Of a stretch of 64,000 nt of DNA, positions 9,316-21,426 are shown piece by piece (within the stretch, counting starts at the first letter, position 1; every line of letters starts with the position of its first letter). The stretch is from Chlorocebus sabaeus. Lineage: Eukaryota; Chordata; Mammalia; Primates; Cercopithecidae. The stretch lies in NCBI RefSeq assembly GCF_047675955.1, contig NW_027328103.1, positions 434,001-498,000 on the forward strand. Reading direction: 5' to 3'. A program made the translations under genes and the position numbers. The notes under the pieces were generated by a model that was not told the origin of the DNA, searched no databases, and worked only from the letters and a program-made list of their open reading frames with translations.

Positions 9316-12300
9316 GTTCAGATCTGGAAAGAAGCTTTCTGAGAAACTGCTCTGTGTTCTGTTAATTCATCTCACAGAGTTACATCGTTCCCTTCAAGAA
9401 GCCTTTCGCTAAGGCTGTTCTTGTGGAATTGGCAAAGGGATATTTGGAAGCCCATAGAGGGCTATGGTGAAAAAGGAAATATCTTCCGTTCAAAACTGGA
9501 AAGAAGCTTTCTGAGAAACTGCTCTGTGTTCTGTTAATTCATCTCACAGAGTTACATCTTTCCCTTCATGAAGCCTTTCGCTAAGGCTGTTCTTGTGGAA
9601 TTGGCAAAGGGATATTTGGAAGTCCATAGAGGGCTATGGTGAAAAAGGAAATATCTTCCGTTCAAAACTGGAAAGAAGCTTTCTGAGAAACTGCTCTGTG
9701 TTCTGTTAATTCATCTCACAGAGTTACATCTTTCCTTTCTAGAAGCCTTTCGCTAAGGCTGTTCTTGTGGAATTGGCAAAGGGATATTTGGAAGCCCATA
9801 GAGGGCTATGGTGAAAAAGGAAATATCTTCCGTTCAAAACTGGAAAGAAGCTTTCTGAGAAACTGCTCTGTGTTCTGTTAATTCATCTCACAGAGTTACA
9901 TCTTTCCCTTCAAGAAGCCTTTCGCTAAGGCTGTTCTTGTGGAATTGGAAAAGGGATATTTGGAAGCCCATAGAGGGCTATGTTGAAAAAGGAAATATCT
10001 TCAGTTTAAAACTGGAAAGAAGCTTTCTGAGAAACTGCTCTGTGTTCTGTTAATTCATCTCACAGAGTTACATCTTTCCCTTCAAGCAGCCTTTCGCTAA
10101 GGCTGTTCTTGTGGAATTGGCAAAGTGATATTTGGAAGGCCATAGAGGGCTATGGTGAAAAAGGAAATATCTTCCGTTCAAAACTGGAAAGAAGCTTTCT
10201 GAGAAACTGCTCTGTGTTCTGTTAATTCATCTCACAGAGTTACGTCTTTCCCCTCAAGAAGCCTTTCGCTAAGGCTGTTCTTGTGGAATTGGCAAAGGGA
10301 TATTTGGAAGCCCGTAGAGGTCTATGGTGAAAAAGGAAATATCTTCCGTTGAAAACTGGAAAGAAGCTTTCTGAGAAACTGCTCTGTGTTCTGTTAATTT
10401 ATTTCACAGAGGTACATCTTTCCCTTCAAGAAGCCTTTCGCTAAGGCTGTTCTTGTGGAATTGGCAAAGGGATATTTGGAAGCCCATAGAGGGGTATGGT
10501 GAAAAAGGAAATAACTTCCGTTCAAAACTGGAAAGAAGCTTTCTGAGAAACTGCTCTGTGTTCTGTTAATTCATCTCACAGAGTTACATCTTTCCCTTCA
10601 AGAAGCCTTTCGCTAAGGCTGTTCTTGTGGAATTGGCAAAGGGATATTTGGAAGCCCATAGAGGGCTATGGTGAAAAAGGAAATATCTTCCGTTCAAAAC
10701 TGGAAAGAAGCTTTCTGAGAAACTGCTCTGTGTTCTCCTAATTCATCTCACAGAGTTACGTCTTTCCCTTCAAGAAGCCTTTCGCTAAGGCTGTTCTTGT
10801 GGAATTGGCAAAGGGATATTTGGAAGCCCATAGAGGGCTATGGTGAAAAAGGAAATATCTTCCGTTCAAAACTGGAAAGAAGTTTTCTGAGAAACTGCTT
10901 TGTGTTCTGTTAATTCATCTCACAGAGTTACATCTTTCCCTTCAAGAAGCCTTTCGCTAAGGCTGTTCTTGTGGAATTGGCAAAGGGATATTTGGAAGCC
11001 CATAGAGGGCTATGGTGAAAAAGGAAATATCTTCCGTTCAAAACTGGAAAGAAGCTTTCTGAGAAACTGCTCTGTGTTCTGTTAATTCATCGCACAGAGT
11101 TACATCTTTCCCTTCAAGAAGCCTTTCGCTAAGGCTGTTCTTGTGGAATTGGCAAAGGGATATTTGGAAGCCCATAGAGGGCTATGGTGAAAAAGGAAAT
11201 ATCTTCCGTTCAAAACTGGAAAGAAGCTTTCTGAGAAACTGCTCTGTGTTCTGTTAATTCATCTCACAGAGTTACATCTTTCCCTTCAAGAAGTCTTTCG
11301 CTAAGGCTGTTCTTGGGGAATTGGCAAAGGGATATTTGGAAGCCCATAGGGAGCTATGGTGAAAAAGGAAATATCTTCCTTTCAAAACTGGAAAGAAGCT
11401 TTCTGAGAAACTGCTCTGTGTTCTGTTAATTCATCTCACAGAGTTACGTCTTTCCCTTCAAGAAGCCTTTCGCTAAGGCTGTTCTTGGGGAATTGGCAAA
11501 GGGATATTTGGAAGCCCATAGAGGACTATGGTGAAAAAGGAAATATCTTCCGTTCAAAACTGGAAAGAAGCTTTATGAGAAACTGCTCTGTGTTCTGTTA
11601 ATTCATCTCACAGAGTTACATCTTTCCCTTCAAGAAGCCTTTGGCTAAGCCTGTTCTTGTGGAATTGGCAAAGGGATATTTGGAAGCCCATAGAGGGGTA
11701 TGGTGAAAAAGGAAATATCTTCCGTTCAAAACTGGAAAGAAGCTTTCTGAGAAACTGCTCTGTGTTCTGTTAATTCATCTCACAGAGTTACGTCTTCCCC
11801 TTCAAGAAGCCTTTAGCTAAGGCTGTTCTTGGGGAATTGGCAAAGGTATATTAGGAAGCCCATAGAGGGCTATGGTGAAAAAGGAAATATCTTCCGTTCA
11901 AAACTGGAAAGAAGCTTTCTGAGAAACTGCTCTGTGTTCTGTTAGTTCATCTCACAGAGTTACATCTTTCCCTTCAAGAAATCTTTCGCTAAGGCTGTTC
12001 TTGGGGAATTGGCAAAGGGATATTTGGAAGCCCTTAGGGTGCTACGGTGAAAAAGGAAATATCTTCCGTTCAAAACTGGAAAGAAGCTTTCTGAGAAACT
12101 GCTCTGTGTTCTGTTAATTCATCTCACAGAGTTACGTCTTTCCCTTCAAGAAGCCTTTCGCTAAGGCTGTTCTTGGGGAAATGGCAAAGGTACATTTGGA
12201 AGCCCATAGAGGGCTATGGTGAAAAAGTAAATATCTTCCGTTCAAAACTGGAAAGAAGCTTTCTGAGAAACTGCTCTGTGTTCTGTTAATTCATCTCACA

Positions 12301-12386
12301 GAGTTACATCTTTCCCTTCAAGAAGCCTTTGGCTAAGGCTGTTCTTGTGGAATTGGCAAAGGGATATTTGGAAGCCTATAGAGGGC
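9316..12386 (+). repeat. Alpha-satellite stretch with the second anchor monomer
   Basis: Ordinary monomers close to consensus. The CAAGCAGCC anchor recurs at 10083, 58 monomers less 5 bp after the first. The preceding monomer has CTATGTTG and TTCAGTTTAAAAC, against TTCAGATC at the window start. A CATGAAGCC / GAAGTCC / CCTTTCTAGAAGCC trio lies at about 9567-9743, as it does at 2003-2180. A single base change at 10900 gives a TTG-started 61-codon open frame that is not a gene. From about 11300 the stretch passes into the TTGGGGAATT / GTCTTCCCC subtype. No non-satellite sequence is present. Confidence 0.9.
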
Positions 12387-13074
12387 TATGGTGAAAAAGG
12401 AAATATCTTCCGTTCAAAACTGGAAAGAAGCTTTCTGAGAAACTGCTCTGTGTTCTGTTAATTCATCTCACAGAGTTACGTCTTCCCCTTCAAGAAGCCT
12501 TTCGCTAAGGCTGTTCTTGGGGAATTGGCAAAGGTATATTAGGAAGCCCATAGAGGGCTATGGTGAAAAAGGAAATATCTTCCGTTCAAAACTGGAAAGA
12601 AGCTTTCTGAGAAACTGCTCTGTGTTCTGTTAGTTCATCTCACAGAGTTACATCTTTCCCTTCAAGAAGTCTTTCGCTAAGGCTGTTCTTGTGGAATTGG
12701 CAAAGGGATATTTGGAAGCCCATAGAGGGCTATGGTGAAAAAGGAAATATCTTCCGTTCAAAACTGGAAAGAAGCTTTCTGAGAAACTGCTCTGTGTTCT
12801 GTTAATTCATCTCACAGAGTTACATCTTTCCCTTCAAGAAGTCTTTCGCTAAGGCTGTTCTTGGGGAATTGGCAAAGGGATATTTGGAAGCCCATAGGGG
12901 GCTATGTTGAAAAAGGAAATATCTTCCTGTCAAAACTGGAAAGAAGCTTTCTGAGAAACTGCTCTGTGTTCTGTTAATTCATCTCACAGAGTTACGTCTT
13001 TCCCTTCAAGAAGCCTTTCGCTAAGGCTGTTCTTGGGGAATTGGCAAAGGGATATTTGGAAGACCATAGAGGAC
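12387..13074 (+). repeat. 4-monomer tandem unit (688 bp), copy 1
   Basis: Monomers carrying, in order, GTCTTCCCC with GGTATATTAGG (12535), GTTAGTTC with AGTCTTTCGC, a near-consensus monomer, AGTCTTTCGC with TTGGGG and CATAGGGGG, and CTATGTTG with CTTCCTGTC. The set repeats at an offset of exactly 688 bp (4 x 172). Confidence 0.75.
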
Positions 13075-14757
13075 TATGGTGAAAAAGGAAATATCTTCCG
13101 TTCAAAACTGGAAAGAAGCTTTCTGAGAAACTGCTCTGTGTTCTGTTAATTCATCTCACAGAGTTACGTCTTCCCCTTCAAGAAGCCTTTCGCTAAGGCT
13201 GTTCTTGGGGAATTGGCAAAGGTATATTAGGAAGCCCATAGAGGGCTATGGTGAAAAAGGAAATATCTTCCGTTCAAAACTGGAAAGAAGCTTTCTGAGA
13301 AACTGCTCTGTGTTCTGTTAGTTCATCTCACAGAGTTACATCTTTCCCTTCAAGAAGTCTTTCGCTAAGGCTGTTCTTGTGGAATTGGCAAAGGGATATT
13401 TGGAAGCCCATAGAGGGCTATGGTGAAAAAGGAAATATCTTCCGTTCAAAACTGGAAAGAAGCTTTCTGAGAAACTGCTCTGTGTTCTGTTAATTCATCT
13501 CACAGAGTTACATCTTTCCCTTCAAGAAGTCTTTCGCTAAGGCTGTTCTTGGGGAATTGGCAAAGGGATATTTGGAAGCCCATAGGGGGCTATGTTGAAA
13601 AAGGAAATATCTTCCTTTCAAAACTGGAAAGAAGCTTTCTGAGAAACTGCTCTGTGTTCTGTTAATTCATCTCACAGAGTTACGTCTTTCCCTTCAAGAA
13701 GCCTTTCGCTAAGGCTGTTCTTGGGGAATTGGCAAAGGGATATTTGGAAGCCCATAGAGGACTATGGTGAAAAAGGAAATATCTTCCGTTCAAACTGGAA
13801 AGAAGCTTTATGAGAAACTGCTCTGTGTTCTGTTAATTCATCTCACAGAGTTACATCTTTCCCTTCAAGAAGCCTTTGGCTAAGGCGATTCTTGTGGAAT
13901 TGGCAAAGGGATATTTGGAAGCCCATAGAGGGCTATGTTGAAAAAGGAAATATCTTCCGTTCAAAACTGGAAAGAGGCTTTCTGAGAAACTGCTCTATGT
14001 TCTGTTAATTCATCTCACAGAGTTACGTCTTCCCCTTCAAGAAGCCTTTCGCTAAGGCTGTTCTTGGGGAATTGGCAAAGGTATATTAGGAAGCCCATAG
14101 AGGGCTATGGTGAAAAAGGAAATATCTTCCGTTGAAAACTGGAAAGAAGCTTTCTGAGAAACTGCTCTGTGTTCTGTTAGTTCATCTCACAGAGTTACAT
14201 CTTTCCCTTCAAGAAGTCTTTCGCTAAGGCTGTTCTTGGGGAATTGGCAAAGGGATATTTGGAAGCCCATATGGTGCTACGGTGAAAAAGGAAATATCTT
14301 CCGTTCAAAACTGGAAAGAAGCTTTCTGAGAAACTGCTCTGTGTTCTGTTAATTCATCTCACAGAGTTACGTCTTTCCCTTCAAGAAGCCTTTCGTTAAG
14401 GCTGTTCTTGTGGAATTGGCAAAGGGATATTTGGAAGCCCATAGAGGGCTATGGTGAAAAAGGAAATATCTTCCGTTCAAAACTGGAAAGAAGGTTTCTG
14501 AGAAACTGCTCTGTGTTCTGTTAATTCATCTCACAGAGTTACATCTTTCCCTTCAAGAAGCCTTTCGCTAAGGCTGTTCTTGTGGAATTGGCAAAGGGTA
14601 TTTGGAAGCCCATAGAGGGCTATGGTGAAAAAGGAAATATGTTCCGTTCAAAACTGGAAAGAAGCTTTCTGAGAAACTGCTCTGTGTTCTGTTAATTCAT
14701 CTCACAGAGTTACATCTTTCCCTTCAAGATGCCTTTCGCTAAGGCTGTTCTTGTGGA
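12931..14757 (+). repeat. 1.83 kb block, copy 2 (partner at 4850-6676)
   Basis: Partner of the block at 4850-6676 at an offset of 8081 bp. It overlaps copy 2 of the 4-monomer unit. Its right end is an abnormal monomer at about 14757: GAATTGCAAACGGATATTTGG, where GAATTGGCAAAGGGATATTTGG is expected. After this point the sequence resumes one monomer further along the partner series, at the CTATGCTG monomer. Confidence 0.8.
13075..13751 (+). repeat. 4-monomer tandem unit, copy 2
   Basis: Repeats the preceding 688-bp unit. Differences include CTTCCTTTC here against CTTCCTGTC, and GCCCATAGAGGAC against GACCATAGAGGAC at the right end. It also forms part of the longer block shared with 4850-6676, so the 4-mer duplication and the larger block copy are nested. 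Confidence 0.75.
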
Positions 14758-14775
14758 ATTGCAAACGGATATTTG
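14750..14775 (+). repeat. Damaged junction monomer with a one-monomer deletion
   Basis: Relative to the partner block at 6.66-6.9 kb, one monomer is missing here and the join lies in a segment with a missing G and a G-to-C change (TTGCAAACGG). This looks like a deletion between neighbouring monomers, followed or accompanied by small local errors. A mosaic repair event is the alternative. Confidence 0.6.
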
Positions 14776-15449
14776 GAAGCCCATAGAGGGCTATGCTGAA
14801 AAAGGAAATATCTTCCGTTCAAAACTGGAAAGAAGCTTTCTGAGAAACTGCTCTGTGTTCTGTTAATGCATCTCAGAGAGTTACATCTTTCCCTTCAAGA
14901 AGCCTTTCGTTAAGGCTGTTCTTGTGGAATTGGCAACGGGATATTTGGAAGCCCATAGAGGGCTATAGTGAAAAAGGATATATCTTCCGTTCAAAACTGG
15001 AAAGAAGCTTTCTGAGAAACTGCTCTGTGTTCTGTTAATTCATCTCACACAGTTACATCTTTCCCTTCAAGAAGCCTTTCGCTAAGGCTGTTCTTGTGGA
15101 ATTGGCAAAGGGATATTTGGAAGCCCGTAGAGGGCTATGGTGAAAAAGGAAATATCTTCCGTTCAGAACTGGAAAGAAGCTTTCTGAGAAACTGCTCTGT
15201 GTTCTGTTAATTCATCTCACAGAGTTACATCTTTCCCTTCAAGAAGCCTTTCGCTAAGGCTGTTCTTGTGGAATTGGCAAAGGGATATTTGGAAGCCCAT
15301 AGAGGGCTATGGTGAAAAAGGAAATATCTTCCGTTCAAAACTGGAAAGAAGCTTTCTGAGAAACTGCTCTGTGTTCTGTTAATTCATCTCACAGAGTTAC
15401 ATTTTTCCCTTCAAGAAGCCTTTCGCTAAGGCTGTTCTTGTGGAATTGG

Positions 15450-17350
15450 CAAAGGGATATTTGGAAGCCCCTAGAGGGCTATGGTGAAAAAGGAAATATC
15501 TTCCGTTCAAAACTGGAAAGAAGCTTTATGAGAAACTGCTCTGTGTTCTGTTAATTCATCTCACAGAGTTACATCTTTCCCTTCAAGAAGCCTTTCGCTA
15601 AGGCTGTTCTTGTGGAATTGGCAAAGGGATATTTGGAAGCCCTTAGAGGGCTATGGTGAAAAAGGAAATATCTTCCGTTCAAAACTGGAAAGAAGCTTTC
15701 TGAGAAACTGCTCTGTGTTCTGTTAATTCATCTCACAGAGTTACATCTTTCCCTTCAAGAAGCCTTTCGCTAAGGCTGTTCTTGTGGAATTGGCAAAGGG
15801 ATATTTGGAAGCCCATAGAGGGCTATGGTGAAAAAGGAAATATCTTCCATTCAAAACTGGAAAGAAGCTTTCTGAGAAACTGCTCTGTGTTCTGTTAATT
15901 AATCTCACAGAGTTACATCTTTCCCTTCATGAAGCCTTTCGCTAAGGCTGTTCTTGTGGAATTGGCAAAGGGATATTTGGAAGTCCATAGAGGGCTATGG
16001 TGAAAAAGGAAATATCTTCCGTTCAAAACTGGAAAGAAGCTTTCTGAGAAACTGCTCTGTGTTCTGTTAATTCATCTCACAGAGTTACATCTTTCCCTTC
16101 AAGAAGCCTTTCGCTAAGGCTGTTCTTGTGGAATTGGAAAAGGGATATTTGGAAGCCCATAGAGGGCTATGTTGAAAAAAAATATCTTCAGTTCAAAACT
16201 GGAAAGAAGCTTTCTGAGAAACTGCTCTGTGTTCTGTTAATTCATCTCACAGAGTTACATCTTTCCCTTCAAGCAGCCTTTCGCTAAGTCTGTTCTTGTG
16301 GAATTGGCAAAGTGATATTTGGAAGCCCATAGAGGGCTATGGTGAAAAAGGAAATATCTTCCGTTCAAAACTGGAAAGAAGCTTTCTGAGAAACTGCTCT
16401 GTGTTCTGTTAATTCATCTCACAGAGTTACATCTTTCCCTTCAAGAAGTCTTTCGCTAAGGCTGTTCTTGTGGAATTGGCAAAGGGATATTTGGAAGCCC
16501 ATAGGGGGCTATGGTGAAAAAGGAAATATCTTCCGTTCAAAACTGGAAAGAAGCTTTCTGAGAAACTGCTCTGTGTTCTGTTAATTCATCTCACAGAGTT
16601 ACGTCTTTCCCTTCAAGAAGCCTTTCGCTAAGGCTGTTCTTGTGGAATTGGCAAAGGGATATTTGGAAGCCCGTAGAGGGCTATAGTGAAAAAGGAAATA
16701 TCTTCCGTTCAAAACTGGAAAGAAGCTTTCTGAGAAACTGCTCTGTGTTCTGTTAATTCATCTCACACAGTTACATCTTTCCCTTCAAGAAGCCTTTCGC
16801 TAAGGCTGTTCTTGTGGAATTGGCAAAGGGATATTTGGAAGCCCGTAGAGGGCTATGGTGAAAAAGGAAATATCTTCCGTTCAAAACTGGAAAGAAGCTT
16901 TCTGAGAAACTGCTCTGTGTTCTGTTAATTCATCTCACAGAGTTACGTCTTTCCCTTCAAGAAGCCTTTCGCTAAGGCTGTTCTTGGGGAATTGGCAAAG
17001 GTATATTTGGAAGCCCATAGAGGGCTATGGTGAAAAAGGAAATATCTTCCGTTCAAAACTGGAAAGAATCTTTCTGAGAAACTGCTCTGTGTTCTGTTAA
17101 TTCATCTCACAGAGTTACATCTTTCCCTTCAAGAAGCCTTTCGTTAAGGCTGTTCTTGTGGAATTGGCAAAGGGATATTTGGAAGCCCATAGAGGGCTAT
17201 GGTGAAAAAGGAAATATCTTCCGTTCAGAACTGGAAAGAAGCTTTCTGAGAAACTGCTCTGTGTTCTGTTAATTCATCTCACAGAGTTACATCTTTCCCT
17301 TCAAGAAGCCTTTCGCTAAGGCTGTTCTTGTGGAATTGGCAAAGGGATAT
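15450..17350 (+). repeat. Anchor block 3 and its left flank (partner at 20.6-22.5 kb)
   Basis: Shares a long ordered variant series with 20610-22500 at an offset of 5155 to 5157 bp (30 monomers less 3 bp after the anchor): CCCCTAG, TTTATGAG, CCCTTAG, TTCCATTC, TTAATTAATCTC (about 15896), CATGAAGCC, GAAGTCC, then the CAAGCAGCC anchor at 16270 and the following TTACGTC, CCCGTAG, CACACAGTT, GAATCTTTC, TTTCGTTAAGG and TTCAGAACTGG monomers. After TTCAGAACTGG the block jumps to an AGACGGC monomer (about 17364). Two monomers present in anchor blocks 1 and 4 are missing. Confidence 0.8.
16170..16190 (+). repeat. Two-base deletion inside a pJ-alpha box
   Basis: The monomer reads GTTGAAAAAAAATATCTTC. 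The expected sequence has GG between two A runs. The A run has thus been joined into eight A residues and the pJ-alpha box is destroyed. The related anchor-flank monomers at about 9980, 21325, 33012, 38513 and 54496 keep the GG, so the deletion is private to this copy, or an assembly error in a homopolymer. Confidence 0.8.
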
Positions 17351-17799
17351 TTGGAAGCCCATAGACGGCTATGGTGAAAAAGGAAATATCTTCCGTTCAA
17401 AACTGGAAAGAAGCTTTCTGAGAAACTGCTCTGTGTTCTGTTAATTCATCTCACAGAGTTACGTCTTTCCCTTCAAGAAGCCTTTCGCTAAGGCTGTTCT
17501 TGTGGAATTGGCAAAGGGATATTTGGAAGCCCATAGAGGGCTATGGTGAAAAAGGAAATATCTTCCGTTCAAAACTGGAAAGAAGCTTTCTGAGAAACTG
17601 CTCTGTGTTCTGTTAATTCATCTCACAGAGTTACATCTTTCCCTTCAAGAAGCCTTTCACTAAGGCTGTTCTTGGGGAATTGGCAAAGGGATATTTGGAA
17701 GCCCATAGAGGGCTATGGTGAAAAAGGAAATATCTTCCGTTCAAAACTGGAAAGAAGCTTTCTGAGAAACTGCTCTGTGTTCTGTTAATTCATCTCACA

Positions 17800-20145
17800 G
17801 AGTTACATCTTTCCCTTCAAGAAGTCTTTCGCTAAGGCTGTTCTTGTGGATTTGGCAAAGGGATATTTGGAAGCCCATAGGGGGCTATGGTGAAAAAGGA
17901 AATATCTTCCGTTCAAAACTGAAAAGAAGCTTTCTGAGAAACTGCTCTGTGTTCTGTTAATTCATCTCACAGAGTTATGTCTTTCCCTTCAAGAAGCCTT
18001 TCGCTAAGGCTGTTCTTGTGGAATTGGCAAAGGGATATTTGGAAGCCCGTAGAGGGCTATGGTGAAAAAGGAAATATCTTTCGTTGAAAACTGGAAAGAA
18101 GCTTTCTGAGAAACTGCTCTGTGTTCTGTTAATTTATCTCACAGAGTTACATCTTTCCCTTCAAGAAGCCTTTCGCTAAGGCTGTTCTTGTGGAATTGGC
18201 AAAGGGATATTTGGAAGCCCATAGAGGGTTATGGTGAAAAAGGAAATATCTTCCGTTCAAAACTGGAAAGAAGCTTTGTGAGAAACTGCTCTGTGTTCTG
18301 TTAATTCATCTCACAGAGTTACATCTTTCCCTTCAAGAAGCCTTTCGCTAAGGCTGTTCTTGTGGAATTGGCAAAGGGATATTTGGAAGCCCATAGAGGG
18401 CTATGGTGAAAAAGGAAATATCTTCCGTTCAAAACTGGAAAGAAGCTTTCTGAGAAACTGCTCTGTGTTCTGTTAATTCATCTCACAGAGTTACGTCTTT
18501 CCCTTCAAGAAGCCTTTCGCTAAGGCTGTTCTTGTGGAATTGGCAAAGGGATATTTGGAAGCCCATAGAGGGCTATGGTGAAAAAGGAAATATCTTCCGT
18601 TCAAAACTGGAAAGAAGCTTTCTGAGAAACTGCTCTGTGTTCTGTTAATTCATCTCACAGAGTTTCATCTTTCCCTTCAAGAAGCCTTTCGCTAAGACTG
18701 TTCTTGTGGAATTGGCAAAGGGATATTTGGAAGCCCATAGAGGGCTATGGTGAAAAAGGAAATATCTTCCGTTCAAAACTGGAAAGAAGCTTTCTGAGAA
18801 ACTGCTCTGTGTTCTGTTAATTCATCTCACATAGTTACGTCTTTCCCTTCAAGAAGCCTTTCGCTAAGGCTGTTCTTGTGGAATTGGCAAAGGGATATTT
18901 GGAAGCCCATAGAGGGCTATGGTGAAAAAGGAAATATCTTCCGTTCAAAACTGGAAAGAAGCTTTCTGAGAAACTGCTCTGTGCTCTGTTAATTCATCTC
19001 ACAGAGTTACATCTTTCCCTTCCAGAAGCCTTTCGCTAAGGCTGTTCTTGTGGAATTGGCAAAGGGATATTTGGAAGCCCATAGAGGGCTATGGTGAAAA
19101 AGGAAATATCTTCCGTTCAAAACTGGAAAGAAGCTTTCTGAGAAACTGCTCTGTGTTCTGTTAATTCATCTCACAGAGTTACATCATTCCCTCAAGATGC
19201 CTTTCGCTAAGGCTGTTCTTGTGGAATTGGCAAAGGGGTATTTGGAAGCCCATAGAGGGCTATGGTGAAAAAGGAAATATCTTCCGTTCAAAACTGGAAA
19301 GAAGCTTTCTGAGAAACTGCTCTGTGTTCTGTTAATTCATCTCACAGAGTTACATCTTTCCCTTCAAGAAGCCTTTCGCTAAGGCTGTTGTTGTGGAATT
19401 GGCAAAGGGATATTTGGAAGCCCATAGAGGGCTATGGTGAAAAAGGAAATATCTTCCGTTCAAAAGTGGAAAGAAGCATTCTGAGAAACTGCTCTGTGTT
19501 CTGTTAATTCATCTCACAGAGTTACATCATTCGCTCAAGATGCCTTTCGCTAAGGCTGTTCTTGTGGAATTGGCAAAGGGATATTTGGAAGCCCATAGAG
19601 GGCTATGGTGAAAAAGGAAATATCTTCCGTTGAAAACTGGAAAGAAGCTTTCTGAGAAACTGCTCTGTGTTCTGTTAATTTATCTCACAGAGTTACATCT
19701 TTCCCTTCAAGAAGCCTTTCGCTAAGGCTGTTCTTTTGGAATTGGCAAAGGGATATTTGGAAGCCCATAGAGGGCTATGGTGAAAAAGGAAATATCTTCC
19801 GTTCAAAACTGGAAAGAAGCTTTGTGAGAAACTGCTCTGTGTTCTGTTAATTCATCTCACAGAGTTACATCTTTCCCTTCAAGAAGCCTTTCGCTAAGGC
19901 TGTTCTTGTGGAATTGGCAAAGGGATATTTGGAAGCCCATAGAGGGCTATGGTGAAAAAGGAAATATCTTCCGTTCAAAACTGGAAAGAAGCTTTCTGAG
20001 AAACTGCTCTGTGTTCTGTTAATTCATCTCACAGAGTTACGTCTTTCCCTTCAAGAAGCCTTTCGCTAAGTCTGTTCTTGTGGAATTGGCAAAGGGATAT
20101 TTGGAAGCCCATAGAGGGCTATGGTGAAAAAGGAAATATCTTCCG
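17800..20145 (+). repeat. 2.3 kb monomer block, copy 2 (partner at 2.5-4.84 kb)
   Basis: Right-hand copy of the 2.3 kb block. It ends where a TTCAGAAGTGTAAAG monomer (20146) appears instead of the consensus TTCAAAACTGG found at the matching place near 4848. Small private differences include AGTTTCATC at about 18662. Confidence 0.8.
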
Positions 20146-21426
20146 TTCAGAAGTGTAAAGAAGCTTTCTGAGAAACTGCTCTGTGTTCTGTTAATTCATC
20201 TCACAGAGTTACATCTTTCCCTTCAAGAAGCCTTTGGCTAAGGCTGTTCTTGTGGAATTGGCAAAGGGATATTTGGAAGCCCATAGAGGGCTATGGTGAA
20301 AAAGGAAATATCTTCCGTTCAAAACTGGAAAGAAGCTTTCTGAGAAACTGCTCTGTGTTCTGTTAATTCATCTCACAGAGTTACATCTTTCCCTTCAAGA
20401 AGCCTTCGTTAAGGCTGTTCTTGTGGAATTGGCAAAGGGATATTTGGAAGCCCATAGAGGGCTATGGTGAAAAAGGAAATATCTTCCGTTCAAAACTGGA
20501 AAGAAGCTTTCTGAGAAACTGCTCTGTGTTCTGTTAATTCATCTCACAGAGTTACATCTTTCCCTTCAAGAAGCCTTTCGCTAAGGCTGTTCTTGTGGAA
20601 TTGGCAAAGGGATATTTGGAAGCCCCTAGAGGGCTATGGTGAAAAAGGAAATATCTTCCGTTCAAAACTGGAAAGAAGCTTTATGAGAAACTGCTCTGTG
20701 TTCTGTTAATTCATCTCACAGAGTTACATCTTTCCCTTCAAGAAGCCTTTCGCTAAGGCTGTTCTTGTGGAATTGGCAAAGGGATATTTGGAAGCCCTTA
20801 GAGGGCTATGGTGAAAAAGGAAATATCTTCCGTTCAAAACTGGAAAGAAGCTTTCTGAGAAACTGCTCTGTGTTCTGTTAATTCATCTCACAGAGTTACA
20901 TCTTTCCCTTCAAGAAGCCTTTCGCTAAGGCTGTTCTTGTGGAATTGGCAAAGGGATATTTGGAAGCCCATAGAGGGCTATGGTGAAAAAGGAAATATCT
21001 TCCATTCAAAACTGGAAAGAAGCTTTCTGAGAAACTGCTCTGTGTTCTGTTAATTAATCTCACAGAGTTACATCTTTCCCTTCATGAAGCCTTTCGCTAA
21101 GGCTGTTCTTGTGGAATTGGCAAAGGGATATTTGGAAGTCCATAGAGGGCTATGGTGAAAAAGGAAATATCTTCCGTTCAAAACTGGAAAGAAGCTTTCT
21201 GAGAAACTGCTCTGTGTTCTGTTAATTCATCTCACAGAGTTACATCTTTCCCTTCAAGAAGCCTTTCGCTAAGGCTGTTCTTGTGGAATTGGAAAAGGGA
21301 TATTTGGAAGCCCATAGAGGGCTATGTTGAAAAAGGAAATATCTTCAGTTCAAAACTGGAAAGAAGCTTTCTGAGAAACTGCTCTGTGTTCTGTTAATTC
21401 ATCTCACAGAGTTACATCTTTCCCTT

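Noticed and set aside
10900..11085. A 61-codon open reading frame on the plus strand
   Set aside because: It is a reading of ordinary alpha-satellite sequence across a monomer boundary, starting at a TTG made by one base change. The same frame is stopped in neighbouring monomers and shows no protein-like conservation.
16170..16190. A8 run as a poly-A tail of an inserted element
   Set aside because: It is explained by loss of two G residues within a normal monomer, and the flanks are continuous satellite.
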